From NCBI GenBank assembly GCA_039654915.1, contig CM077594.1, forward strand, positions 11,312,001 through 11,376,000: a DNA stretch of 64,000 nucleotides, in the 5' to 3' direction. Source of the DNA: Aquilaria yunnanensis (Eukaryota; Streptophyta; Magnoliopsida; Malvales; Thymelaeaceae). Each line of letters starts with the position of its first letter. Position 1 is the first letter of the stretch. Both the position numbers and the translations under genes were made by a program. The notes beneath the pieces are model-generated. The model was not told where the DNA came from, searched no databases, and was given only the letters and a program-made list of their open reading frames with translations. This document shows positions 35,841 through 46,839 of this stretch, piece by piece.

Positions 35841-36080
35841 ACTTTGGCACATCTTGACGCATAGAAACTCTATGATAGGTTGGTGCAAATTTTGGTTTTT
35901 TTGTTACATTTCCAAATGATTTGCTTGAAGATCCTCTAGGTTTATTTTTCCCTTTTTTGACATGAAAAAAGGGCCTAGCTCTCTTTCCGCTATGATATTA
36001 GTCTTTACCATATTTCAATATCTAAGTGCAACAAAAGCTTAGCATTTCCCTAATCTAAAGTCTCTAGGTTTATCAAATCT

Positions 36081-36093
36081 GGCTCTGATACCA
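36081..36093 (-). other. Primer binding site, tRNA-Met type
   Basis: The minus strand reads TGGTATCAGAGCC five bases (GAAGT and preceding CA end) inside the LTR end at 36098. Confidence 0.85.
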
Positions 36094-36097
36094 CTTC

Positions 36098-36964
36098 TGT
36101 CATGCCCCGAAACCTACCCTAGGAGTCTCGTGATGATGACACGCTGCATACTTAAGAAAATAAATTTTTCCTAAACATGTAAGGCTACACATTCCAAATA
36201 ATTCCAAACTTATAAAATTCTCTTCTGAGAATAAGTGGAAGAGCAACTACAATTCTTGAAACTGGGACATAATCCATAAGATATTAAAGCTTTAAGGAAT
36301 AAAATAAAATTCAAAGAGTTTTCTAAACATAAATAAGTTTATAATGGTAGTACTATCGAAATACTTTTAATTGTCTTAAATTCCTGCTGGTCTTGTAGTC
36401 GCTCCCGCTAGTTAACTTGAACTACTTCTGATCTGTGTGAGGGGGTGAAAACGGGGTAAGCACGAATGCCCAGCAAGTGGCGGATTTTGAAAATAAAAAT
36501 ATAATATACAAAATATATAGGGATCAAGCAGAAAACAATTCTTGTAAAATAATACCATAAACTTTAGCAGAAGATATTTGAACAGTCAGAACATAATCAA
36601 TAAAATAGCAATTTTGAGAGTTGAGCAAACAATATATCACTAACGATCAAGCGCCATGAAGGACTAGTGCTAAAAACAATGCATTGCGGAATAGAACAGA
36701 ATAGAATACCCTACGTGGAGGGTCCAAAACTACACATTCCCAGTAGTATGGGCACATAACCAACACCCACCAAAACGAAGTCAGAATAAAAATTCAGAGC
36801 ATTACGATTATTATAAAATTTCGGTACAAAACATCACAATCAAAACATACCTGATCCCAACTTATTTAATCAAACATAATATATTGCATAAATAAGATAA
36901 AATTTGAATAAGCAGATAAACATGTAAATTAATAAAATAGACTAAATTGAGTTGGGTCATTACA
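36098..36964 (-). repeat. 5' LTR of the Tekay-like element
   Basis: On the plus strand it starts TGTCATGCCCCGAAACC and ends GGGTCATTACA. It is 867 bp with no internal genes, and related at its end to the solo LTR finishing at 30548. Confidence 0.8.
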
Positions 36965-36969
36965 TCTGG

Positions 36970-37800
36970 GATGAAGTTCCTTCGCCATTTTTAGTTTCCT
37001 TATCTTTTGGTTCTTCACTTGAAGTCAATAGTGGCGGCATGTATATTATTTCTACCTTCTTCTCGATCTTCTGTTTATCCCAATTCTAGGATGCTTCTTC
37101 ATCAAACTCTACATCGCGGCTAATTATCAGCTTTTCAGTCTCTAGATTATAGATTCTGTATCATTTTGATTGCGTGCTATAGCCCAGAAAGATTCCTCTT
37201 TTACTCTTGTTGTCAAGCTTACTTCTTTTTTCTTGTGGAACATGAATGTAGCATATGCTACCGAAGACTCTAAGGTGTTCGGCTGAAGGCTTTCATCCAC
37301 TCTATGCTTTAATTGGTGTTTTGCCTTCTATATCTCTAGCTGGACATCTGTTAAGAATATAAATGGCAATATAAACGGCTTTTGCCAAAAAAAATTTTGG
37401 CAAGCCTTTTTCTTCCAGCATTGATCTTGCCATCTCCATCATAGTTCTATTCTTTATTTCAAATACACCATTTTGTTCTGGTGTATATCCAATAGTGAGC
37501 TGTTGATCAATTCCTTCCTTCTCACAAAACTTGTCAAATTCTTTTGATGTGTACTCCTTTCCTTTATCACTTCTTACGATCTTAATGTGATCACCACTTT
37601 GTTTCTCCATGAGATGCTTTAATTTCTTGAATATTCCAAATACTTCCGACTTTTTTTCATGAAATAAATCCAAGTAATTCTAGTGAAGTCATCAATGAAA
37701 AGGATGAAGTACCTATTTTTATTTAGAGTGATCGTCATCATCGGCCCACTTACGTCTGTATGTATCAGCTCCAAAGGCTTTTTGGCTCTCCAAGAAGCTC
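36970..37800 (-). pseudogene. Copia integrase remnant
   Basis: Integrase inserts element cDNA into the host genome. The frame at 37673-37302 shows core motifs IVRSDKGKEYTSKEF, TPEQNGV and a MARSMLEEKGLPKFF segment. The upstream catalytic Asp region (about 37700-37800) is in another frame. Downstream, IYNLETEKLIISRDVEFDEE and a Lys/Glu-rich linker (about 37150-36970) are typical of the post-integrase region. Stops interrupt it. Confidence 0.75.
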
Positions 37801-38124
37801 CAGATGGAAATGGTTATCTATGTTGTTTCCCAAGCAAATAGCCTTCACATGTATCTCTTATAACTTCTATTTGTGGTAGGTCCTTGATCATGTTTTGTTG
37901 TTGAAGAGTCTTTAGCCCTTGAAAGTTAAAATGACCGAACCTTTTATGCTATAGCCAAGGATCATTCTCTTGTTCTTTCATGGCATTTGAGTTGTGTACC
38001 TCCATTGAATAAGAAAGTTTCTTCTTTTCATCTTGATCTTGGCAATGATTAGATTCTTATCCTCCTTATCATAGATGGTGTAGTAATCTTCTTCAAAGTG
38101 GAGTGCATATCCATGCTCCATCAT

Positions 38125-38540
38125 CTAGCCAACACTTAGTAAATTTTCTGCTAAATTTGGAACCCATAGGAAATCATGTATATAGAGCGTACCTTTCTTT
38201 GTTTGGACCGCTACAGTGCATTTTCCCGTGATCTTCATTGATTTTTTGTCAGCTAGTTGCACCCTCAAACTGTAAATGGTGTCTAGTTTGGAGAACACCT
38301 CTTGATTTGGTGTCATATGATTGCTACAAGCATTGTCAATCAACCACACATTCTTGCTTTGTTCAATGGTAGCTTGGCAGACATAGAAGATATTTTCTTC
38401 ATCTTCTTGCTCCTTGGAGTGTTTAGCTTGATGATTTTTACCTCCTTTGGAGCAGCAATCTTTCTTCATATGCCCGAACTTTTACAGTTGTGGCACCTTG
38501 GTTGTCCTCGAAACCAATAATCTTTCTCCTAGTGGTTTGC
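38125..38540 (-). pseudogene. Copia protease region remnant
   Basis: The frame starts with a Lys-rich stretch and then VWLIDNACSNHMT, where copia proteases have DSG/DTG, so the active-site Gly is replaced by Ala. GTLYIHDFLWVPNLAENLLS follows, the usual protease to GAG-pre-integrase linker. Just upstream are traces of a CxxC zinc-knuckle motif (about 38470-38540). Confidence 0.7.
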
Positions 38541-38641
38541 TTTTTACAAATTCCACATGGAGGATTTGTTAATTTCCTCATATTTTCTCTTTAATGAGAA
38601 TTTTTGTTTGATATTTTCTTGTTATTTTAGGGTTTTTAAGA

Positions 38642-39235
38642 CTAATTTTTAGATTGAAAGGCACTTTCAGATGGATCTTCATGATGCCTGTTCTGCCTCT
38701 TTTCTCTTGCTTTACGTGAGCCTATAAGTTCAGACACAAATAATGTTGATAGATCTTTTGTTTCTTTTATCATAAAGATTATTGATTCAAATTTCTCTAG
38801 GATAGAATTTAATATTTTCTCAAGAATTTTCTGGTACGGAATTTTTTCCTCATAGGCTTTCATTTGATTAACTATTTCAGTTAATCTAGAATAATATTCA
38901 TTTATTGTCTCAGAATCCATCATTTTTATATTTTCAAATTCTTGTCTTAAACGTTGTAGTCGTACGACACATACCTTGGAAGATCCTTGGAACTCCTCTT
39001 GCAAGATGTCCCACGCTTGCTTCACACTAGATGCTTTAATAATTCTTGGAAAAATAGTATCTGCCACCACCTGCTGTAGGGTGAAGAGAGCTTTTGCGTC
39101 CTTTGCCTCATTGTCCTCCAACTTTGCAATTTATGTCTCATTTAACGTGGAAGTATCCTTAAGAATATTAATTCCTTTTTGGACAATATTCCACAATTTT
39201 TGAGACAAAAAATAGGTCTTCATTTTGATACTCCA
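38642..39235 (-). pseudogene. Copia gag (UBN2-type) remnant
   Basis: The frame 39121-38642 has the UBN2 gag pattern: SSVKQAWDILQEEFQGSSKV, MMDSETINEYYSRL, KILEKILNSILEKFESI and a LSTLFVSELIGS segment. The N-terminal part lies upstream in other frames to about 39235. It is broken by frameshifts before the zinc knuckle. Confidence 0.75.
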
Positions 39236-39485
39236 ATAATCATAGTTTTCATAAAAAAAAAACCGGCAGAGGGATGGCTTGGTAGTTTTTGGAGGTAGCC
39301 ATCAATGATATAACTCTTTTGCTTATGAAGCTTATATAGGAAGCTTTGGTTGACCTACGCCTAAGTAAATGACCGAATGAGGCTCTGATAGCACTGTTGA
39401 AGTTTTGGGATTGGTTTAGTTGGTATTTGAGATAGTTGGAATAGTTGGGAAATAATTTGGAATAGTTGAAGGACTAATTTTGTAA

Positions 39486-39837
39486 GGGTAAATATTTCCA
39501 GTTGTCCCTAAATTATGTCCATGTTGCTTAATCGTCTCTAAACTATCATTTGTTACACCACCCGTCCTGAAACTATTTAATTGTTGCTATTTCGTCCTGC
39601 CGTCAACTAAATTATTAAATATGGATGAAAAAATGATGTAGTTACTGATATGGTATAGAAAAATGACATGGCTGCTGATGTAGCACCATTTTTCTGTCCA
39701 TGTTAAACGGTTTAGTTGATGGCAGGACGAAATAGCAATAATTAAATAGTTTCAGGACGAGTGGTGCAACACATGATAGTTTAGGGATGAACAAGCAACA
39801 TGGGCATAGTTTAGGGACAACTGAAGATATTTACCCA
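39486..39837. mobile_element. Long-TIR MITE, Mutator-like
   Basis: 352 bp with inverted repeats of about 125 bp at each end (GGGTAAATAT at the left, ATATTTACCC at the right) around a short core. It is flanked by a perfect 10-bp duplication AATTTTGTAA (39476-39485 and 39838-39847). Duplication length and long TIRs fit a Mutator-derived MITE. Confidence 0.87.
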
Positions 39838-39936
39838 ATTTTGTAATTTAAAGTAGAGAAAGGACTTACTTGAAAGGCTTTTTGTATTGAGGATGGAAAA
39901 GAGGAGTACAATGCTTTGTTAGGCCCCATTTATATT

Positions 39937-40346
39937 TAGGGGTGATCGTTCGGTTAATTTCGATTTAAATTGAACCAAATAAATTGGTTTTTCGGTTTTC
40001 GGTTTTTTGTGGTAACAAACTGAAATAACCAAAATTATAGTGGAAACTGAATAGGAAATTCGGTTCGGTTCAGTTCCAACTAAATTTACAAAAAAAATTA
40101 ACAAATAAAGGGAGCTTAAAACCAAAATGTCCTACAATTTGGCAAAATTAGCCAAACTTTCTGTTGTGTCTGCGCAAAAGGTAGTGAATCGAGGAAAGTC
40201 TAACAAGGATAAGGTTACCCGAGAACGCCGAGAGCAAGAAGGAGAATGCTGAGCAAAGGAAGAATGCGAGGGACAACCTGCCCCTGGATGGCGACTGGGG
40301 GTTGGGGGCGATGATGGCGGTTTAGCCCAAATAGTGGTCACCCTTA
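39937..40346. mobile_element. Non-autonomous hAT element with GC-rich core
   Basis: The left end TAGGGGTGATCG is followed by TTCGGTT/AACCGAA subterminal repeats like the hAT at 59004. The right end reads TGGTCACCCTTA. Flanking 8-mers TTTATATT and TTTAAACT agree at six positions. A GC-rich core (about 40160-40330) contrasts with the AT-rich ends. Removing it restores the surrounding copia LTR. Confidence 0.55.
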
Positions 40347-40831
40347 TTTAAACTAGTTTCAGCCGCCTCACAAAGTCAGCTGCCAGCTTTATTCTTTTGG
40401 CTAAATAACTATAAACCACAAGTTTGTGGAACCTTCTACATTCTAATCCCGAACTTTGACTTTGCCTCTTTTTCTAGATTTCTCTACATTATCCTATCTA
40501 GATTTTTTCTAGGATAAGTCTAGATTTTCTTAAGCTCCAAGTATTCTAGAATTTTCTTGATTTTTCTTCTATTTTTTAAATTTGCATCAATATTTTAACA
40601 AACTTCATCTCATGATTTAAAGTAGTTTAGCAACTAATTGGAAAAGCATTAGAAAAACAGGGGTAGTAGTTAGTTGAGAAATTCAAGACCCTGGAGCTTA
40701 TACATATTTCCTGGTTACTTTTGAGCACACGAACAGAATCAACTCCTGCAGGAATACTTGTGATTAATTGATATATTTGTTTTATTTACGGATCATTACT
40801 TTCTTAATCTACTTCATTGATTATTGGCCAG

Positions 40832-41270
40832 CTGAAAAATGGGACTGGCCACGCCACCGCCATACCTGAAGCTACTGAGGAACAAAAGTGCTTTTTACCT
40901 CGGTGACGTTACCTTTGCCTCCGCAGCCGCCGGAATCTGACAGTTCCAGCCAAACGATTGTAAGTAATTTGACTCCTCATGTGTACTTTTGGCTTGAGCT
41001 CTACAATTACAACTCTGTTTCTTTCTTACATTGCCAGGTAATACCATTAACAGAGCAAGTGCGAGATTACATTTCGGTTTTGCCGAAATTTGGGTAAAGC
41101 CATGGGACGTAGACGCCTTAGGAAGCACTTGGCCAGATCACTGTTCAACATTGTAATAGTTAGCAATGATCTCTTTGCTTACCATGTCGAAGCCAAGCTG
41201 AGACTTACCTACAGCCCACAGCAATCACCCATTTGATGCTCAGCTCACTGAACCAACAACGTAAGGTACA
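40832..41270 (+). pseudogene. GDSL esterase/lipase pseudogene, exons 2 and 3
   Basis: The family hydrolyses esters and lipids, commonly secreted. Exon 2 (40832-40959) reads MGLATPPPYLKLL then GDVTFASAAAGI, matching the family's PPYLSL and GVNFASGGAGI blocks, with a stop after it and a GTAAGT donor. Exon 3 starts after TTGCCAG at 41037 and reads VIPLTEQVRDYISVLPKFG, the family's IPLxxQVxxF segment. After a frame change it reads LARSLFNIVIVSNDLFAYH, matching the SLFxIxIGSND block, with the catalytic-block Gly replaced by Val. Exon 1 is not adjacent; a possible remnant lies at 10290-10470. Non-functional. Confidence 0.62.
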
Positions 41271-41526
41271 AATTTGAAGGCTCACTCTAGTACGTAGAAC
41301 CAATTTAATGTGAGGCAGCTATTTATCACATAACCATTAGCTGCACGTGTTTGGATTATGAGTCATCGGAATTGTAATCAGTATCATCTGTTAGATGGTA
41401 GATATACAGAACAAACTCTCCAACCTTACATAATATTGTGTACATGAAGTGTTATTTTAGATAAAACTCTCCCGAGTTACAATATTCTAAATTTTCAATA
41501 AAGGTTCATTTTCTCTGTAATTTTAG

Positions 41527-42004
41527 CCCCTATTGGAATTCTTGTTTTGGATAACAACAAAATTAAGGTTAACGCACATGATTGCGAAGCCGTTATCCAA
41601 ATTATGAGAACAGAATGTAGCAGAAATTTCTGCTCAGAAGTTGAACCATCCTCAACTTGTTGTCGAGTGGTGAGATGTATTGGCCCTCCATGTTTCTGCA
41701 AGATACTTAAACTAGCCATTAAGAAGAGGATCAGCATGGAAAAGTTTCTCTTTGTCGCTAGTTTTTGCGGTATCACTCACCAGCCTGGAAAAATTGTGGA
41801 TGTAAGCGTTTTTCTTTTTCTTTTTCTGTTTTAATACAAACTTGCAGTTATACTTTTTCTTTTTCATTTTCTGTTTTAATACAAACTTGCAGTTATACAG
41901 AATAATATGGTGATAAAATTTTTCATTAATAAAAATTAAATTTTAGGAATTGATGACTGATGGTATATTTACTTAATTCGCAGGTTACCAAGCCTGAAGA
42001 TTGA
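41527..42004 (+). pseudogene. 8-cysteine lipid-transfer-like protein, copy B
   Basis: Exon 1 (41527-41801) follows an acceptor AG after TTTTCTCTGTAATTTT and ends at GAT|GTAAGC. Exon 2 is 41984-42004. The frame reads out of a hydrophobic stretch (PIGILVL) into AHDC, then TEC, STCC, CIGPPCFC and SFC, the C-C-CC-CxC-C spacing of plant lipid-transfer/inhibitor-type proteins. One base is missing near 41790 compared with copy A, so the terminal Cys (NCGS) is replaced by IVD and the frame ends VTKPED. No start codon exon is visible upstream, so I call it a damaged gene. The cargo and role are unknown. Confidence 0.5.
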
Positions 42005-43592
42005 AATATGTTTTATAGGACAAAAGCATTACCCTGGTAAAAGTTGAATAAAACAAGTTTAATCGTTATAGCACATCGTGCAATTTGTTGTTCTTTTTTT
42101 TTTGTATGGCCCTTCTTCACAGCAAATAATTCCGAATTTGAAGCCGCCTAACAATTTTTATCTGAAATTGGTGTCAAAGTGGGGAAAACTCAGCTACTTG
42201 GTGATTCTACATTGACATTGATTGGGATTTCCGATAGAGGAAGATACTTGGGTTATCACACTTCACTTGCAATCCTATACTATTACATGTAATATGAACT
42301 TTCTTTTGACAAAAAAATAAAACCAAAACTATAATGATTTGTTGGTCTTATTGAGTTAATCAGTTAATAGAATAAAAGTGTACCATTTGTCGTGTTAAAA
42401 GTGTCGCTTTTTTTTGGTTGAGCGTGCACAGGAAGATGGATTGGGAGGCAACTCCAAATGCATGGTTTGCTTGCAAGTAAAGAAAATGCGTATTCAGTTT
42501 ATTGATTCAGTTATTGAAACAAGACTAGCTAAAAAGAAGAAAACAGGGGACCAAGGAACAAGACCACAAAATGACAACCTCTCAGGGATTAATTTGTAGC
42601 CACATGAATGATTCTGTACGGTTGAAATGTGGTGGAGGAGGATATTAGCTCACTAGCATCTCCTGTCATCTCTTCTATTAACTCCTGCAGTGGTTTATTA
42701 GGAACAAGAGTTTCAAATACTGCCAGTTCCTCTCGGTTCTTGCTTCTCACGAGCATGGTTCCAGTTGACAATCCCAGCAAGCTTTCAACCGAAACTTCAT
42801 CTGTGGGACTTTCTCTGCAAACATCTCCAGCAAGTGTACATCTCCATATGTTGATACTTCGATTCTCTGTCTGTTATCATGAAGTAACATCTAGACTTTG
42901 GTTGCTATGTAATTGGTGAATGCCACCGACTTGAAACTCGAGAGAGCTTCCGGGTTAGTGGTAAACAAGATTGGTAGGCCAGAGTGTGCTGTTGATCCTC
43001 TGCTTCTTCTTCTTGTTCTTCTTCTTCTTCTTTTTTATGGAGAAAAAAAACTGAACTTCTGATATACATTGCGTCCTCATTTTGTAGATAAAAAGTGGAA
43101 AAACAAATAAAACTACTAGACTTTAACAAAACAACCAAAAGTCCCATAAGCCATCTAAATTTCTGAACAGAACAAGCTGTTTCAATTTCACTTTACTTGA
43201 CCATATCCACACTTCATCCACAAAATCTAGAAAGGCCAAACATTTCCACATTTATTGACCATATTGAGAGAAACTGACAAGTCTAGTCATATAACAAATG
43301 CCATATATACAAGTTGAAGCAATGGCTGCAGCTCGGCTCTAGCTCACACCTATTTTGCTCCCAGTCAAGAAACACAAGCAATTTTCGAGACAGTAGGCAT
43401 TCTGTCATCAAGCAAAGGCAAACAAATAGAGTCAAACTGAAAGAGTGGAAAACACTTAAGCCTGGATAGTTCTAATGCAGAGAGCATGTGACAGGTTCGA
43501 GCATTCATTCTTCATTCAACATGAAAACGAAAGATCGATCGAGCACACAAGATAAGATAAAAACCTTAATTATTTTGGTGTGAATTTTGAAC
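42005..43592. other. RLK copy 3 downstream region, duplicated block
   Basis: It matches 11762-13211 with small indels. It includes a plus-strand frame at 42414-42599 (near-identical at 12200-12382, no motif) and a CTT-rich stretch at about 43003-43032. Apart from the exon-like fragment listed separately, no gene is seen. Confidence 0.5.
42589..42819 (-). pseudogene. Unidentified C-terminal exon-like fragment
   Basis: On the minus strand, after the acceptor-like TTTGCAG at about 42820, an open frame of about 75 codons begins ESPTDEVSVESLLGL and ends RIIHVATN stop. It has an even, soluble-protein composition with an acidic helix-like part (LQELIEEMTGDASEL). The counterpart at 12372-12560 has lost about 66 bp. 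I do not recognise the protein and see no upstream exon. Confidence 0.3.
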
Positions 43593-46500
43593 TTACTTAA
43601 GAGTTCCACTTTGCTGGCTCCGCTGGTATATTCCAGTGCCAAGAAGCTTGTCTTTGGTCGAACATAGTTGTGTGACGACGTTACTCATGTTCATCCTTGC
43701 TCCAGGATATTCAACAGAGCAAGTGACCCCAATTTTGAATATTGAAATCAAGCAGTCTTGAATCCTTTGGAGCTGCGTGCTGCACTTTCTGTCATCATCA
43801 ATTCTTATGCCTACTGGCTCTTCATTCCCGCCAAGAAGTGTCTTATCAATAATATCACACACATTATTTCGCAAAGCATTCTTTACAAAAGTGTGAAGGT
43901 TCAATCCAGCTTGAAATATCTCATCAGTTGGTCTTTTTCCAGTCAACATCTCTAACAACAGCACCCCGAAGCTATACACGTCACCTTTTGTTGATATTTC
44001 GCCTCCCATTCCATATTCTTCATAGAAATTCACATATACCAAATTGTGGAATGCAATAATAGAAATTAAATTATTAATCTCAAATGCTATTTGATGAAAT
44101 CAGAGTTCAAATATATTAAATAAGGAAACGAGGATAGATGCACCTTACCAGTAGCAGTATAACCAATTGATCCTCTTACTCCAATTGAGCTTGTCCTATT
44201 TTGCAAAGAACCATCACTAGCTCCTGAAAGAAACCTTACCAGTCCAAAATCACCTAAATGTGCAGTCATGTCTTCATCGAGAAGGACATTGCTTGGCTTG
44301 AGGTCACAATGGACTATTGGAGTCTCACATTGATGATGAAGATAATCCAGTGCAAAACCAACATCAATTGCTATGTTGAGCCTCTGAGCAAGACTCAAAT
44401 TCTTTGGTGGTCTTTGATTTGAATCATTATGCTGAAAGGTGTGATGAAGCCATTCGTCGAGACTTCCATTACTCATGAACTCATAAACTAGTGCCTTGAA
44501 ATCATTGCCTTGATAGTCAATACTCGAACAAACTGTGAGTATCTTGACGAGATTCCTATGTCTGATACTCCTCAGTGCATTGCACTCAGCCATGAAGCTC
44601 TTTGAAGCTCTATGTTGGAGGAGATCAAAAACTTTAATGGCAACTAATGTAGTACCACCATCTAGCATCCCTTTATATACTGCTCCGGAACTTCCAGTGC
44701 CAACCAAATTGGCAGATGAAAAGCCATCAGTTGCTTTGAAGAGACTATGATATGATAACTCTGTGAACTGATCATCCGAATTACTTGTCATTGATTTGTT
44801 CCCCTTCCTTCGTAACCGGCAACAAAGCAACACAAATGCAGCAAAAGCTGCTCCAAAAATCAGAGATATTATCAAGAGACTCACTTTCCAATTCTTTTTG
44901 GACGATGGGTGTTGCACTTGGGCATGTAAAGTTCAGGTACTCCCCCACATAGTTTGTTGTTTCCTATCAACGATGTTGCACTTGCATTCAAAAATATCCC
45001 TTCGGATGGAATGACACCTTTGAAATCATTATGAGATAGGTCTAGAACGTTCAACAACTTCAAAGACACCAAAAATAGTGGGATTTCTCCAGTAAGTTTA
45101 TTATTAGATAGATTCAATGCCTGAAGCCCTCTTAATGAGCTTAAGGAAGTAGGAATACTTCCTTGGAGCAGGTTTCCACTTAAGTTTAGTGTTTCAAGAC
45201 TTTGGCAACTGCCAAGAGTTTGTGGGATTTCACCTGAAAGTAAGTTGGAAGAAATATCCAGTAAACCAATATTCTCTAAAGTTCCGACCTGTGGAGGAAT
45301 GTTCCCTGTGAACTGGTTTCCAAATAAGCGCATGCCAATGGAGAATGGTGCAAGGCTAAATAGTTCTTGAGGTATTAAGCCACTAAGATTGTTATTAGAA
45401 ATATCCAACAGTATTAGGCTCCTGCATTCACCCAGACTTGGTGGGATGGTGCCCTCAAGATTATTCTGGTCCATACCGAGTTTAGTCAAGATTTTCAAAT
45501 TCCCAAACGAGGAAGGAATATTTCCTGAAAGATGATTGATTGCCAAGACTAGATATTTCAGCTTGTTTAGGCTCCCAATGCTAGAAGGAATGTGACCAGA
45601 AAGTTGATTATCAAACAAGGAAAGCCATTCCAAGTTGACGAGATTCCCCAATGCAGACGGAATCTTTCCTGAGACTTTGTTGCTTGACAAATCAATGACG
45701 CTGAGATGCTTCGACAAATTGCCTATGCAGGTAGGTATTACTCCACCAAGGTTATTGCGTCCAAGGGACATTTTTTCTAAACTAGTACTGTTCACCGCAG
45801 AGCAAATAAAGTTGAGATCATTTTCCTCCCCGCTTCCGAGATGATTCGAGTAAATGAGAAAAACTTTAAGATTACTGAGCTTCTCAAGGGAGGGCACACT
45901 TCCCGTAAATCTGTTGCGTACAGCTAGGAATTGGATGACATGTGTGGCATTGGATATGGAAGAAGGGAGGCTTCCAGTGAATTGATTCCCAGCAAGGCCA
46001 ACGAACTCAAGGAGAGGCATGTTGAGTCCAAAGTCTGCAGGAAGGCTTCCTTGAAATTGGTTATCTTCTAAAGACAAAGCTAACATTTTAGAAAGGTTGA
46101 ATATTGAGCTAGGAACAGAGCCTGAGAATCCGTTGCCTTCCACTACAAAAAGGGTCATGCTTTTCAGTCGGCCAAGAGATTCAGGAATAACCCCACCCAT
46201 ATTGTTCTCAGTGAGATAGACTACTTCTAATGAAGACAAGTTCCCCAAAGACGGCGGGATTTTCCCTATGAACTTATTGTGCCTTAATTGAAGCCACTGG
46301 AGATGTGACAAGCAACCGAGCTTAACAGGTAATTCCCCCGTTAAAAGATTCCCAGAGAGGTGAAAGAATTTGAGTTTAGAAGAACAAGATATGTTGGGGG
46401 GAATTACACCGACAAGGGAGTTGTTGGTCAGTGTTAAATTTTCCAATCTACCCAAGTCCCAGATGTCTCGGGGAATTTCACCGCCCAAGCTGTTGTTTGA

Positions 46501-46839
46501 AAGAGTTAGCACCTTTAGAAAGCTCATATTTCCAAGATGAGGAGATATCGATCCCACCAGTTTGGCAGAATCAAGCTCCATGGCAACAACCCTTTGGTGC
46601 CAACGACCGCAAGTGACGCCGTGCCAGTACTGGCACATCGGAAGGGTATGGTTCCACGAGTTCAGAATCCCAAGAGGATCTCTACTGATTTTTGCCTTGA
46701 ACTGCAGCAGTGCCCGTCGATCACTTTCTTGTCCAAGCCGTGATGCGCCTGCAGCAGCACCGCCATGGAAGCTGAAACAGGAAAGTAGCAAGAGATCAAA
46801 GTAAACCAGAATAAGTAGAGCTGAAACACTTGAACGCAT
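43593..46839 (-). pseudogene. LRR receptor-like kinase, copy 3 (single frameshift)
   Basis: Paralog of the intact gene at 13212-16487. Exon 1 is 46839-44149, the intron 44148-44018, exon 2 44017-43593; total 3116 nt, one short of 1039 codons. Signal peptide, LRR N-cap, about 22 LRRs, C-cap, transmembrane helix and kinase are all present. One base is missing at about 44903-44906: minus strand CATCGTCC against CATAGGTCC in copy 2. The frame then ends RIGK, two residues into the juxtamembrane segment, giving a 652-residue soluble ectodomain. The kinase keeps the glycine loop GTGSSG, VAIK, HCDLKPSN (non-RD, as usual for subfamily XII) and DFG, but APE reads ATE (P to T) across the splice. It could be a pseudogene, a secreted decoy ectodomain, or an assembly error. 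Confidence 0.87.

Larger units (their letters stand above)
34206..36964 (-). mobile_element. Truncated Tekay/Del-like Ty3-gypsy element
   Basis: Read on the minus strand it has a 5' LTR (36964-36098), a tRNA-Met type primer site, gag zinc knuckle, protease-linker region and the first half of reverse transcriptase, and then ends abruptly at about 34206. RNase H, integrase and the 3' LTR are absent. Confidence 0.8.
36965..40600 (-). mobile_element. Truncated Ty1-copia element with nested LTR insertions
   Basis: Minus-strand order: 5' LTR (40600-39395), tRNA-Met type primer site (39394-39381), gag, protease-like region, integrase core, and the start of the region after integrase. It ends at 36964 against the gypsy LTR. 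Reverse transcriptase and the 3' LTR are missing. The LTR is interrupted by a MITE and a hAT element. Confidence 0.78.
39395..40600 (-). repeat. 5' LTR of the truncated copia element, with two nested insertions
   Basis: Plus strand starts TGTTGAAGTTTTGGG (39395) and ends ATATTTTAACA (40600). Removing the MITE 39486-39837 and the hAT 39937-40346, with their duplications, leaves about 426 bp of continuous LTR-like sequence. Confidence 0.7.
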
